Source: CAMAUF01 sp046152925
GTDB taxonomy: Bacteria; Chloroflexota; Dehalococcoidia; Tepidiformales; Tepidiformaceae
Reading direction: 5' to 3'
NCBI GenBank assembly: GCA_046152925.1
Contig: JBJXFX010000061.1
Location: forward strand, 1-26,029
DNA: 26,029 nt
Made by a program: the position numbers and the translations under genes. The notes under the pieces were generated by a model. It made no database searches, was not told where the DNA came from, and saw only the letters and a list, made by a program, of their open reading frames with translations. Each line of letters opens with the position of its first letter. Position 1 is the first letter of the stretch. Shown here one piece after another: positions 1-6,913 of the stretch.

Positions 1-306
1 ATTCAGGCGGCCCGCCTGATGACGATCGAGACCGCCCGCAAGATCGACCGCTACCAGGAAGCGCGGACCGACATCTCCGCGATCAAGATCTTCGTCCCCG
101 CCGCAGCGGAGCGGGTCATCGACCGCGCCATTCAGGTCCACGGTGCGATGGGCGTCTCCGGCGACACGCCGCTCGCCGGCATGTACACCGGCGCGCGCAC
201 GCTGCGCATCGCCGACGGGCCGGACGAGGTGCACCGCATCCTCATCGCCAAGAACGTGCTGAACAAGTACCGCGACGGCATGGCCTGGGACTTCGGCGTC
301 GACTAA
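1..306 (+). CDS. acyl-CoA dehydrogenase, C-terminal part (5' end outside window)
   Basis: The frame is open from base 1 and ends at TAA 304-306, so only about the last 101 residues are present. They form the C-terminal helical domain of an acyl-CoA dehydrogenase, a soluble FAD enzyme that introduces the alpha-beta double bond into acyl-CoA. Diagnostic stretches are QVHGAMGVSGDTPLA and RIADGPDEVHR, which are typical of the ACAD10/ACAD11-like branch. The protein ends in AWDFGVD. An APH-type phosphotransferase follows at 1167, the usual partner of this branch, but a foreign gene (419-1099) now separates the two. The last 24 coding bases recur almost exactly at the end of that foreign gene. Family assignment is secure; the substrate is unknown. 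Confidence 0.9.
   Translation: MQAARLMTIETARKIDRYQEARTDISAIKIFVPAAAERVIDRAIQVHGAMGVSGDTPLAGMYTGARTLRIADGPDEVHRILIAKNVLNKYRDGMAWDFGVD
281..304 (+). repeat. left copy of imperfect direct repeat flanking the inserted gene
   Basis: This 24-bp stretch at the 3' end of the dehydrogenase gene matches 1074-1097 at 23 of 24 positions. The only difference is A290 versus G1083. It encodes AWDFGVD here and AWGFGVD at the other copy. Weaker protein-level similarity continues upstream (L..xR...AW.FGVD). It behaves like a duplicated 3' gene end left by insertion or recombination. Confidence 0.75.
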
Positions 307-418
307 GGCGGAGGAGTGCTCTCCTGGTTGGGGCGGGCTTGAAGGCATGGGCTCTTGTTGCCACCTCCAAGCCGTCCCAGGCAGGCTAAGCCAAGGAGCG
401 TTGTACTGGAGGCTTCGC

Positions 419-1099
419 TTGAGAAACTGGCAACACGGAGCGCGGATAGGCGGTCCAGATGCCGACTGGGAGCGCTACGCTGAAGCGTTCCGGCTAGCCG
501 GAGACCGCCTGGTACAGGACTACCTCAACCCGCCCCCAACTCCGTCGAACCTACCAGATGACTTTTTCGATCGCGTCACTGAGCTACAGAACCATCCAGT
601 GCTCGACCATCTCCGAGTCGGTTACCCGGTACTGTATCTCTACCGCCACTCTCTCGAACTGTGGATCAAAGCCGTATTCGCGCTCGCGTCCCAAGTCGTC
701 GACGAAAATCAACCGCCTCAAGTGACTCACAAACTCGGGCGTGCCTGGAGACCGACGCGCGACCTTCTCAGCCGCATCTTCGACGATGAAGATACCGCGA
801 CCGCGTCTGCGTTTGTCGAAGAGGTAGTCGTCAAGTTCGACAGCTTAGACGCGGATAGCATCGCACTCAGATACCCATATCGTGCAGAGGAAAAGAAACG
901 GAAGGATAGCAAGGGACAATCCCAAGGGAACGACAAGGCTCAAAAGCTGACCCTACCCGAAGTCAGACTCGAAGACCTGATTAACTGGCGTGACTCGGTT
1001 CGGCAAGCGTGTTCTTATCTCCTGGGTTTCGCCACGGAATTGGAGAACCTGCTGGAACAGCGCCGTGAGGCCGTGGCCTGGGGCTTCGGCGTCGACTGA
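419..1099 (+). CDS. HEPN-like accessory protein, possible defence gene
   Basis: I cannot name the family with certainty. The protein (226 aa from TTG 419) has a helical N-terminal half with YRHSLELWIK at residues 75-84, THKLGRAW near 103 and LRYPY near 150. This combination is seen in HEPN-like helical proteins. A charged, Lys-rich linker follows at about 157-177, then a C-terminal helical segment. I chose TTG 419 because GGAGG (408-412) lies 6 nt upstream and the preceding residues look non-coding; ATG 347 is the alternative. Codons such as aga, tta and ata are commoner than in neighbouring genes, suggesting transfer. The last residues, AWGFGVD, copy the tail of the preceding dehydrogenase, so the gene seems to read out through a duplicated gene end. 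A defence role is inference. Confidence 0.6.
   Translation: MRNWQHGARIGGPDADWERYAEAFRLAGDRLVQDYLNPPPTPSNLPDDFFDRVTELQNHPVLDHLRVGYPVLYLYRHSLELWIKAVFALASQVVDENQPPQVTHKLGRAWRPTRDLLSRIFDDEDTATASAFVEEVVVKFDSLDADSIALRYPYRAEEKKRKDSKGQSQGNDKAQKLTLPEVRLEDLINWRDSVRQACSYLLGFATELENLLEQRREAVAWGFGVD
1074..1097 (+). repeat. right copy of imperfect direct repeat flanking the inserted gene
   Basis: Matches 281-304 at 23 of 24 positions and ends directly before the TGA stop of the HEPN-like gene. Together the copies bracket about 770 bp of accessory DNA that interrupts an acyl-CoA dehydrogenase and phosphotransferase pair. No integrase or transposase lies between them. Confidence 0.75.
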
Positions 1100-1166
1100 G
1101 CGGGCCTCTTTCGTGGCAGCGCCGGGAATGCGATGGTGACCGCCAACGTTCGCCACGGAGCCCGCT

Positions 1167-2234
1167 ATGTCCGGACAGCCCGCCGATGTCCCCCGCACCG
1201 TCGTCGATTTCGACATCCTCACCACGTGGATGGACGCCCAAGGCCTCGGCTCAGGCCCTATCACCGATGTCGCGCCCATCCTCGGTGGCTCCCAGAACGT
1301 GCTCTTACGCTTCCAGCGCGCTGGCCGCGAGTACGTCCTCCGACGCGGGCCCGAACACCTCCGCCCCGCGAGCAACAACGTCATCCGCCGCGAAATGCGC
1401 CTGCTCGCCGCCCTGGATGGGACGGGCGTCCGGGCGCCCGGCTTCATCGCCGGCTGCCCCGACGAGACGGTCATGGGCGGCGCCGTCTTCTACCTGATGG
1501 AGCCGGTCGACGGCTACAGCGTCAACCTGGGCCTGCAGGAGGACCAACGCACACCGGAGGCCGTCCGCGAACTCGCGCTCGACGTCGTGCGGGCCTCGGC
1601 GGAGCTTGGCCGCGTCGACCACGCCGCCGTCGGGCTCAGCGATTATGGCAAGCCAGAGGGCTTCCTCGAACGACAAGTGCCGCGCTGGCTCTCCGAACTC
1701 CGGGGCTACAGCGACCTGCCGGGCTACCCCGGCCCCGCAATCCCCGGCGTCGATGCCGTCGCCGCCTGGCTCGACGCCCACCGCCCGGCGACCGGGCGCC
1801 CCGGCATCATCCACGGCGATTACCACTTCGGGAACGTCATGTTCCGCCGCGACCGGCCCGGCGTCGCCGCCGTGGTCGACTGGGAGATGTCCACGATTGG
1901 CGACCCGCTGCTCGACTTCGGTTGGATCCTGGCGATGTGGCCCGGGACGCTGAACACGCCCGCTGTCACGCCGCCGAACGGCCCCTCCGTCGTCCAGGTG
2001 GGCGGGCTGCCGTCGCGGGACGAGGTGATCACCGAGTACGCCAAGCACTCGGACCGCGACCTGAGCAACGCGACCTGGTACGAGGTGCTCGCCTGCTTCA
2101 AGCAGGGCATCGTGCTCGAAGGCTCGCACGCCCGCGCCTTCGCCGGGCTCGCCCCGAAGGAGATCGGCGACCGCCTCCACACGACAACGATGGCGCTCTT
2201 CGAAAAGGCGCGAAAGCTCATCGGGATCGCCTGA
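1167..2234 (+). CDS. APH/ACAD10-11-type phosphotransferase
   Basis: A 355-aa cytoplasmic kinase of the aminoglycoside-phosphotransferase fold. The catalytic loop HGDYHFGN is at residues 216-223 (catalytic Asp218, Asn223), and the metal-binding DWE is at 238-240, followed by IGDPLLDFGW. The N-lobe shows GGSQN at about 40-44 and YVLRRGP at 56-62. This subfamily corresponds to the N-terminal kinase domain of human ACAD10/ACAD11, which acts on 4-hydroxyacyl-CoA. The truncated acyl-CoA dehydrogenase at 1-306 would be the matching half, so the two form a split version of that pathway (inference). ATG 1167 is preceded by CGGAG. The stop overlaps the Nudix start (TGATG), implying translational coupling. 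Antibiotic resistance is unlikely given the context. Confidence 0.88.
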   Translation: MSGQPADVPRTVVDFDILTTWMDAQGLGSGPITDVAPILGGSQNVLLRFQRAGREYVLRRGPEHLRPASNNVIRREMRLLAALDGTGVRAPGFIAGCPDETVMGGAVFYLMEPVDGYSVNLGLQEDQRTPEAVRELALDVVRASAELGRVDHAAVGLSDYGKPEGFLERQVPRWLSELRGYSDLPGYPGPAIPGVDAVAAWLDAHRPATGRPGIIHGDYHFGNVMFRRDRPGVAAVVDWEMSTIGDPLLDFGWILAMWPGTLNTPAVTPPNGPSVVQVGGLPSRDEVITEYAKHSDRDLSNATWYEVLACFKQGIVLEGSHARAFAGLAPKEIGDRLHTTTMALFEKARKLIGIA

Positions 2235-2734
2235 TGCCGTTCACACCGGTCCTCGGGACACTTGGCTACATCCTCTCGGCCGACCGCACGGCCGTCCTGA
2301 TGGTCGTGCGCGACGCCCGGCCGGATGACACGGCCTTCGGGAAGTACAACGGGCTCGGCGGCAAGCTCGAACCCGGCGAGGACGTCGCGACGGGCATGGT
2401 CCGCGAAATCCGCGAAGAAGCCGCGATTGAGGTCACGGCGATGGAGCTCCGCGGCACCCTTTCCTGGCCCGGCTTCGGCCGCGAGAACGAAAGCTGGTTC
2501 GGCTTCGTCTTCCTGATCACCGCGTTCGAGGGCACGCCGGCGACCGCGAACCACGAGGGGCGCCTCGTCTGGGTGCCGCTCGAAACCGTGCTCGCGGGCG
2601 GCGTGCCGATGTGGGAAGGCGACAAGCTCTGGCTCCACATGGTCTTCGATGGCGACCCGCGCCCCTTCCACGGCGTCGAGCCCTACGACGGCCTCACGCC
2701 GCTGCTGGAAGAGTGGCGCTTCACGCGGATGTGA
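2234..2734 (+). CDS. Nudix hydrolase, MutT/MTH1-like (8-oxo-dGTP diphosphatase type)
   Basis: A 166-aa Nudix protein that should hydrolyse a nucleoside diphosphate linked to another moiety. The Nudix box runs from Gly43 through Glu49 to the REIREEAAI segment at 57-65. It keeps the metal-binding glutamates Glu61 and Glu62 but has Ala64 where the consensus has Gly. The preceding KYNGLGGK and the downstream W.PGFGRENESWFGFVF resemble MTH1-like enzymes that clean oxidised purine nucleotides. That matches the peroxiredoxin two genes downstream, but the substrate is inferred. The ATG overlaps the TGA of the phosphotransferase by one base, so the two are probably co-translated. Confidence 0.88.
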   Translation: MPFTPVLGTLGYILSADRTAVLMVVRDARPDDTAFGKYNGLGGKLEPGEDVATGMVREIREEAAIEVTAMELRGTLSWPGFGRENESWFGFVFLITAFEGTPATANHEGRLVWVPLETVLAGGVPMWEGDKLWLHMVFDGDPRPFHGVEPYDGLTPLLEEWRFTRM

Positions 2735-2835
2735 TTCGCGGCCAAGCGGCCCCGGAGATGTGGCCGGCTGGGCCTCGGCCAGGAGCACCTGCTGGCGCAC
2801 CCTCAAGCGACGACTCGACGCTTCGGAGCAACGCC

Positions 2836-3042
2836 ATGCCCGCTACAACCACGCCCGCGCCCACCGACGAGGCCGTCCGCGAGGCGCTCGCCGTGCTCGG
2901 CCGCCGCGGGTTCACCGCCGGCGACCTCGATTTCCTCCTGTACGAAGGCCAATACGACGACGAGCTCCAGGCCGACGTCGAGTTTGGCGCGGCCTTGGAT
3001 GTGCTCTCGCGGCGGCGCGAAGCCGGGCTGCCCGTCCGCTGA
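2836..3042 (+). CDS. small hypothetical protein
   Basis: A 68-aa protein of unknown function. After an Ala/Thr/Pro-rich start, the core reads EAVREALAVLGRRGF, then DLDFLLYEGQYDDELQ and a helical end with RRR. It is soluble, acidic in the middle and basic at the tail, with no cysteine, signal peptide or membrane segment. ATG 2836 has a GGAG (2824-2827) about 8 nt upstream. It lies 101 bp after the Nudix gene and 62 bp before the DUF4177-like gene on the same strand, so it may share their transcript. Its composition resembles the neighbours. Confidence 0.6.
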   Translation: MPATTTPAPTDEAVREALAVLGRRGFTAGDLDFLLYEGQYDDELQADVEFGAALDVLSRRREAGLPVR

Positions 3043-3104
3043 CGCCGGTTACGGCTCACCGCTGTACGCTGGGCGCTCGGGTCTCCAGGCCCGCGGAGGC
3101 AGCC

Positions 3105-3263
3105 GTGACGAAGTGGGAGTACGCGTCCATCCTCAACGAAGGGCCTGCGAGTAAGCAGACGCTCGACGAGCTCGGGAACGATGGATGGGAGCTTATCTCG
3201 ATCCTGCAAGGGCAGGGGACAGGCAAGCTGCTCTACGTCTTCAAGCGGCCCAGCGAAGCCTAA
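3105..3263 (+). CDS. DUF4177-like small protein
   Basis: A 52-aa protein that starts at GTG 3105, with GGAGG (3095-3099) 5 nt upstream. It has the pattern of the DUF4177 family: KWEY near the N-terminus, LDELGNDGWELISI in the middle and YVFKRP at the end. The family is a small beta-alpha-beta fold of unknown function. It ends 31 bp upstream of the peroxiredoxin start, so the two are probably co-transcribed. Being short, it is easily missed by gene callers, but the ribosome site and motif order support it. Confidence 0.75.
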   Translation: MTKWEYASILNEGPASKQTLDELGNDGWELISILQGQGTGKLLYVFKRPSEA

Positions 3264-3294
3264 GTTAGCCCGCAACCAGAATGGAGGGGTCCCC

Positions 3295-3762
3295 GTGGCC
3301 ATCGAAGTTGGTCAGCCGGCGCCCGCGTTCACACTTCTCGGCAAGGGCCGCGAGCAGATCACGAACGCGTCGTACCCCGGCAAGCACATCGTCCTCGCGT
3401 TTTATCCGCTCGCCTTCACCGGTGGCTGAACGAGCGAGATGACGGCCTTCCGGACGTACACCGATTCGTTCGTGAGGGCCAACGCCCAGGTCGTGGGCGT
3501 GAGCGTCGATTCCTTCGCCGCCGCTGGCGAGTTCCAGGACAAGCTGGGCCTCGAGTTCCCGCTGTCGAGCGACTTCCCCAAGAACCAGGTTGGCCGCGAT
3601 TTCGGCGTGTTCAACGAACCGTTCGGCATCCACAACCGGACGACGGTCGTGATCGACAAGGACGGCGTCGTGCGGGACCTGTATGTCGAAGCGCGCGACT
3701 TCGAATCGCACGCCCCCCACGCGCTGGAAGTGCTTCGGGGCCTCGGAGAGAACCCGGACTAA
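3295..3762 (+). CDS. AhpE-like peroxiredoxin, probable selenoprotein (Sec45 at TGA 3427-3429)
   Basis: Reading through one in-frame TGA gives a 155-aa peroxiredoxin of normal family length. It would reduce peroxides in the cytoplasm. The thioredoxin-fold core shows GQPAPAFTL (6-14), AFYPLAFTGG then TGA (35-45), PLSSDF (89-94), FGVFNE (103-108) and NRTTVVID (114-121). The active-site motif PxxxTxxC falls at Pro38, Thr42 and codon 45, and codon 45 is TGA. Arg115 is the conserved active-site arginine. M. tuberculosis AhpE also has its peroxidatic Cys at 45. No cysteine occurs anywhere in the protein, so Sec45 would be the only redox residue. GTG 3295 has GGAGGGG (3283-3289) 5 nt upstream. A TGC/TGT-to-TGA sequencing error is the alternative. 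Confidence 0.85.
3430..3473 (+). promoter_or_regulatory. candidate bacterial SECIS stem-loop after the TGA codon
   Basis: Immediately 3' of TGA, 3430-3438 can pair with 3465-3473 in a 9-bp stem containing two G-U pairs. Inside it, 3440-3460 folds into a second hairpin (a bulged A, a G-A mismatch, apical loop UUCC at 3448-3451). The apical loop begins about 18 nt after TGA, within the usual 16-37 nt window for bacterial SECIS elements. The usual G near the start of the loop is not obvious, so this is a hand-folded candidate only. Confidence 0.45.
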
Positions 3763-3917
3763 GGGCCCAAATCGAAGCCGTCGCTGGTGATTTTCCATGC
3801 GCGAGGCGGAGCCGCGGCAGTCGCTACCGACCAACGTTGATGAAGACGGCCGGCCTCGGCGGTCTCACCGGCGAGGTGCCGTGTACAGGCAGCGTCGTGC
3901 CGCGTAACGTCCGGGGG

Positions 3918-4556
3918 ATGGTTCGGCTTGGGGTCGTCCTCAAGATTCCAGCGGCCCTTATCTTGGGTGTCACCCTTGCAGCAGCGTGCGCCGACGACGA
4001 ACCCCGCGTCCTGACGAAGTGGGACAAGGAGTTCTTGCGCCAGGTCTACGACCGTTCGCGGTGCGCGCCGTCGAGCGATCTCGAAGGGCTCCTTCCCGAC
4101 CCAGGCGACGGCGTCGCAGGAGTCCCGTTCCCGCCCTTCGAGGGCGGCCGGGTGACGTCGACCGTGCCGCTCAACCCGTATCCAGGGTCCGTCCTCGTCG
4201 ACGGCTTCGTACGCAAGGGCGGCCTGTCCGGAGGCAGGGGCAAGAGCCGCGTCCAGGTCTATCAGGTCGCTGCCGAACAACAGGCCGTGCTGGACCACTT
4301 CCACCGGCGCTTCCAAGAGTCGGGCTGGATGCCATATGGCGGAGGCTTCGGGGTCTCGGGCCTTGTCTGCACCTATTGCCCGGTCTCGCGTCCTCGGGTG
4401 TCGAACCCTGACAAATGGGCAAAGATCAGTACCGAGTACGTCGGACGAGACGACCCCCCGGCACAAGAGCCACCGCCCGGGTTTCGGGGCAAGGGTGTCC
4501 CGTTCGCGCCCCGCACTCCAGGCACCTTCACGTACTACGTGGTAACTCCGGACTGA
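3918..4556 (+). CDS. hypothetical lipoprotein
   Basis: A 212-aa protein of unknown function. From ATG 3918 it begins with a short basic end, a hydrophobic helix and a lipobox ending LAAAC, with the acylated Cys at residue 24, so it should be anchored on the outer face of the membrane. The mature part is Pro/Gly-rich. It has one further cysteine near the start (SRCAP) and a CTYC pair later, possibly a disulfide. An amphipathic stretch, AAEQQAVLDHFHRRFQESGW, resembles small domains that bind other envelope proteins, but I do not recognise the family. Upstream in-frame starts (GTG 3897, ATG 3837) would bury the signal peptide, so ATG 3918 is preferred despite a weak ribosome site. Confidence 0.65.
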   Translation: MVRLGVVLKIPAALILGVTLAAACADDEPRVLTKWDKEFLRQVYDRSRCAPSSDLEGLLPDPGDGVAGVPFPPFEGGRVTSTVPLNPYPGSVLVDGFVRKGGLSGGRGKSRVQVYQVAAEQQAVLDHFHRRFQESGWMPYGGGFGVSGLVCTYCPVSRPRVSNPDKWAKISTEYVGRDDPPAQEPPPGFRGKGVPFAPRTPGTFTYYVVTPD

Positions 4557-4581
4557 CCGGCTTGCCATGTGCACTCCCCGG

Positions 4582-4587
4582 TATACT
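4582..4587 (+). promoter_or_regulatory. possible -10 element (TATACT) for the acyl-CoA dehydrogenase
   Basis: TATACT lies 30 nt before ATG 4618. A TTGCCA at 4562-4567 is only 14 bp upstream, closer than usual, so the -35 is uncertain. Confidence 0.4.
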
Positions 4588-4617
4588 CTCACCCAGCCCT
4601 AAGACTGGACGCCGCAC

Positions 4618-5793
4618 ATGTTCTTCAAGGACTCGCCCGAACACGCCGCCTTTCGCCAAGAGCTGACCACCTTCCTCGACGCTGAACTCCCCGGCGACGA
4701 CTGGGACATGCGCAACGATCGCGACCACCTCCCGCCGGGCGGCGAGGTGTTCACCGCCCAGTTCCGCAAGAAGCTCGCCGGCCGCGGCTGGTTGACCATG
4801 GGTTGGCCCAAGGAGTTCGGCGGCCAGGGCGCCAGCTACATGACGCAGACCGTCTACATGGAGGAGATGAGCCTCCGCGCGGCCCCCGGTGCCTACGACC
4901 AGGGCGTTTGGCTGGCCGGGCCGGCCCTCATGATGTACGGCACGAAGGAACAACAGGACCGCTGGATGCCCGGCCTGCGCACGGCCGATTCGCGCTGGTG
5001 CCAGCTCTTCAGCGAGCCCGGCGCCGGCTCCGACCTCGCCTCGCTCCAGACACGGGCGGTCCGCGACGGCGATAGCTACGTCGTCAACGGGCAGAAGATC
5101 TGGAACAGCGGCGCCCAGCACGCCGATTGGGGCATCCTTCTCGCGCGCACCGACCCCGACGCGCCAAAGCACAAGGGGATCAGCTACTTCCTCGTCGATA
5201 TGAAGACGCCTGGCATCCAGGTTCGGCCGCTCCAAAACCTCATGGGCACCGACCACTTCAGCGAGGTCTTCTTCGAGGACGCGCGCATCCCCCTTGACTG
5301 CCGGATCGGCGACGAGAACCGCGGCTGGTATATCTCGACCACCACGCTGGACCAAGAGCGCAGCTCGATTAACCGGATCGTGATGACAAAGAGCACCCTT
5401 GAGGGGTTGATCGACTACGTCCGCCAGCATCCGGAAGCCTACGCGGAGCGCATCGAAATCCGTCACGAGCTTGCCGAGCGCCACCTGATGTTCGAGATCG
5501 GCCGTTGGCTCTGCTACCGGGTCGCGGAGATGCAGAGCAAAGGGAAGGTCCCGAACTACGAGGCATCGATTTCGAAGGTGTTCGGGACCGAGCTCCAGCG
5601 CGCGATGGGCGTCACCGGCATGCGCGTCCTGGGCATGGCCGGAATGGTCGAGCCGGGCTCGCGTTATGCGCCGCTCAAGGGCCGCGTGGAGCGCTGGGCC
5701 CTCGCGGCGCCGAGCTACACAATCGCTGGCGGCACGAGCGAGGTGAACCGCAACATCATCGCCACGCGAGGGCTCGGCCTGCCGCGGGACTGA
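4618..5793 (+). CDS. acyl-CoA dehydrogenase
   Basis: A 391-aa soluble FAD enzyme of full family length. The N-terminal helical domain is followed by the substrate- and FAD-binding beta domain, with WCQLFSEPGAGSDLAS and YVVNGQKIWNSGAQHADW. The C-terminal helical domain ends in the flavin-contacting IAGGTSEVNRNIIATRGLG. The residue aligned with the MCAD catalytic Glu (in YEGT) is Gly here. That is common in FadE-like proteins with IAGGTSE, whose base lies elsewhere. It should oxidise an acyl-CoA in fatty-acid or related degradation; chain length cannot be told. The next gene (5831) is a broken accessory gene 37 bp downstream, so this dehydrogenase is probably the last gene of its native unit. 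Confidence 0.92.
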   Translation: MFFKDSPEHAAFRQELTTFLDAELPGDDWDMRNDRDHLPPGGEVFTAQFRKKLAGRGWLTMGWPKEFGGQGASYMTQTVYMEEMSLRAAPGAYDQGVWLAGPALMMYGTKEQQDRWMPGLRTADSRWCQLFSEPGAGSDLASLQTRAVRDGDSYVVNGQKIWNSGAQHADWGILLARTDPDAPKHKGISYFLVDMKTPGIQVRPLQNLMGTDHFSEVFFEDARIPLDCRIGDENRGWYISTTTLDQERSSINRIVMTKSTLEGLIDYVRQHPEAYAERIEIRHELAERHLMFEIGRWLCYRVAEMQSKGKVPNYEASISKVFGTELQRAMGVTGMRVLGMAGMVEPGSRYAPLKGRVERWALAAPSYTIAGGTSEVNRNIIATRGLGLPRD

Positions 5794-5830
5794 TCCGGAG
5801 CGTTGAAGCCGCATATTCGGGAGTCGCAGA

Positions 5831-6831
5831 ATGAGGGACCCAGAGCCCCCTACTTGGACACTATGGTATCCAATCACATTAGCGCCGGACCGCACCATCA
5901 ACGCCGGCCCGGATGGGCGGCTACGATTCACGATGGCCTCGCACGAAGTAGATGTGCAGGTCAGTGGTAGGAGCGTGGTTTTCACCGTGGCTGGGTTACC
6001 CACGTCGTCTGTAGCCGAGGCATGGATTTCACGACTTCGACTAGGTTGCTTTTGGGCGATGTTGCATTGTCAGACTCCGTTCAAGTCAGAGCGGAAGATC
6101 TCAGAAGTTACCTTCCGGGACAACGGGCGACAGGCCAGTGGACAACCCACAGAGACACTCGGCATCGCGTTCCCGGGTGGAGTCGATGGTCTCGCGGACG
6201 CATCAAGACCGCACATCTATCCCGACGACGCGCGGATCGGTCGGTTGCAGGGTCACGCCGGTTCGGCAACGCTTGGCATCTCGGGCGAACGGTTCGCCCG
6301 CGAAGTTGTGCGTGGCGGCACTTTCGAGGGTCCGGCGAACCACTTTCCGACCGGCTAGAGACGGCCCTGGATCTCTACTCGGCGGCAGACCATGAACTGT
6401 CCGCTACCGCCCGGGTGCTGACGCGGGTCATGGCGCTGGAAGCACTAGTAGTCCCTCGCAATAAGCACGAGTCGGTCTTAGCGATGGTCGACGAGTGGAT
6501 TAAGGAGGTCGGTCGGCGATTAGAGACTTGTCCCGCCCAAGCCGAAGAGCTGCCATCGCTACGAAGTTTAGAGGGGGGACTTCGTTCCCTCCGCGAGGAG
6601 TCGATTAGTCGGGGCGTCCAGAGCCTGGTTCGCCGGTGCGTCAGTTCCTTGAACTCACCTGATGGGGCACCGACGGCCGCCGACGTAAGCCGCCTGTACA
6701 AGGCGCGGAGCAGGCTGGTACACGACGGCAAGTTAGTTGCGATTGAGCTTGACTGGGCGCAAGAGGCTTCCCGGCGTGTTCTGCAGACCGTGCTCGCTTC
6801 GTGCCTGGAGCACGGCCTACCTGCCGAGTGA
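5831..6831 (+). pseudogene. ApeA/Abi-like HEPN protein, frameshifted
   Basis: Two overlapping frames together make one protein. The first (ATG 5831, GGGAG upstream) reads about 170 residues and stops at TAG 6356-6358. The second frame, usable from about 6345 to TGA 6829-6831, carries LETALDLYSAADHE, TRVMALEALVV and YKARSRLVHDGK. The last contains an R-x4-H motif of the type found in HEPN ribonuclease domains of ApeA/Abi-like proteins. Adding one C to the CC at 6347-6348 would join the frames as HFPDRLETALDL, which reads like an uninterrupted family member. The gene is therefore either a pseudogene, a sequencing indel or, less likely, a programmed frameshift. Codons such as tta, cta and agt are frequent, unlike the flanking core genes. 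A phage-defence role is inference from the domain. Confidence 0.7.
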
Positions 6832-6901
6832 GGTCGAGGACAAGCGCACGTTGGTGCGTCATGCCGCCACCATCTGCGCGAACACGGCCGCCCCCCGGCG
6901 C

Positions 6902-6907
6902 TACACT
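6902..6907 (+). promoter_or_regulatory. -10 element (TACACT) of a leaderless uvrC promoter
   Basis: TACACT ends 6 nt before GTG 6914 and there is no Shine-Dalgarno between them. Transcription would start at or next to the start codon, giving a leaderless mRNA. No convincing -35 was found. Confidence 0.5.
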
Positions 6908-6913
6908 AGACCC

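Noticed and set aside
1133..2233. N-terminal extension of the Nudix gene back to 1133
   Set aside because: The extension is Arg/Pro-rich shadow of the phosphotransferase gene; the Nudix fold starts at ATG 2234.
3181..3429. 82-codon gene ending at TGA 3429
   Set aside because: Its first part overlaps the DUF4177-like gene in another frame. Only the portion from GTG 3295 matches peroxiredoxin.
3439..3762. Separate short gene starting at ATG 3439
   Set aside because: It would be a peroxiredoxin lacking its first strands and catalytic residue. Continuity through TGA with exact motif spacing is a better explanation, and no ribosome site precedes ATG 3439.
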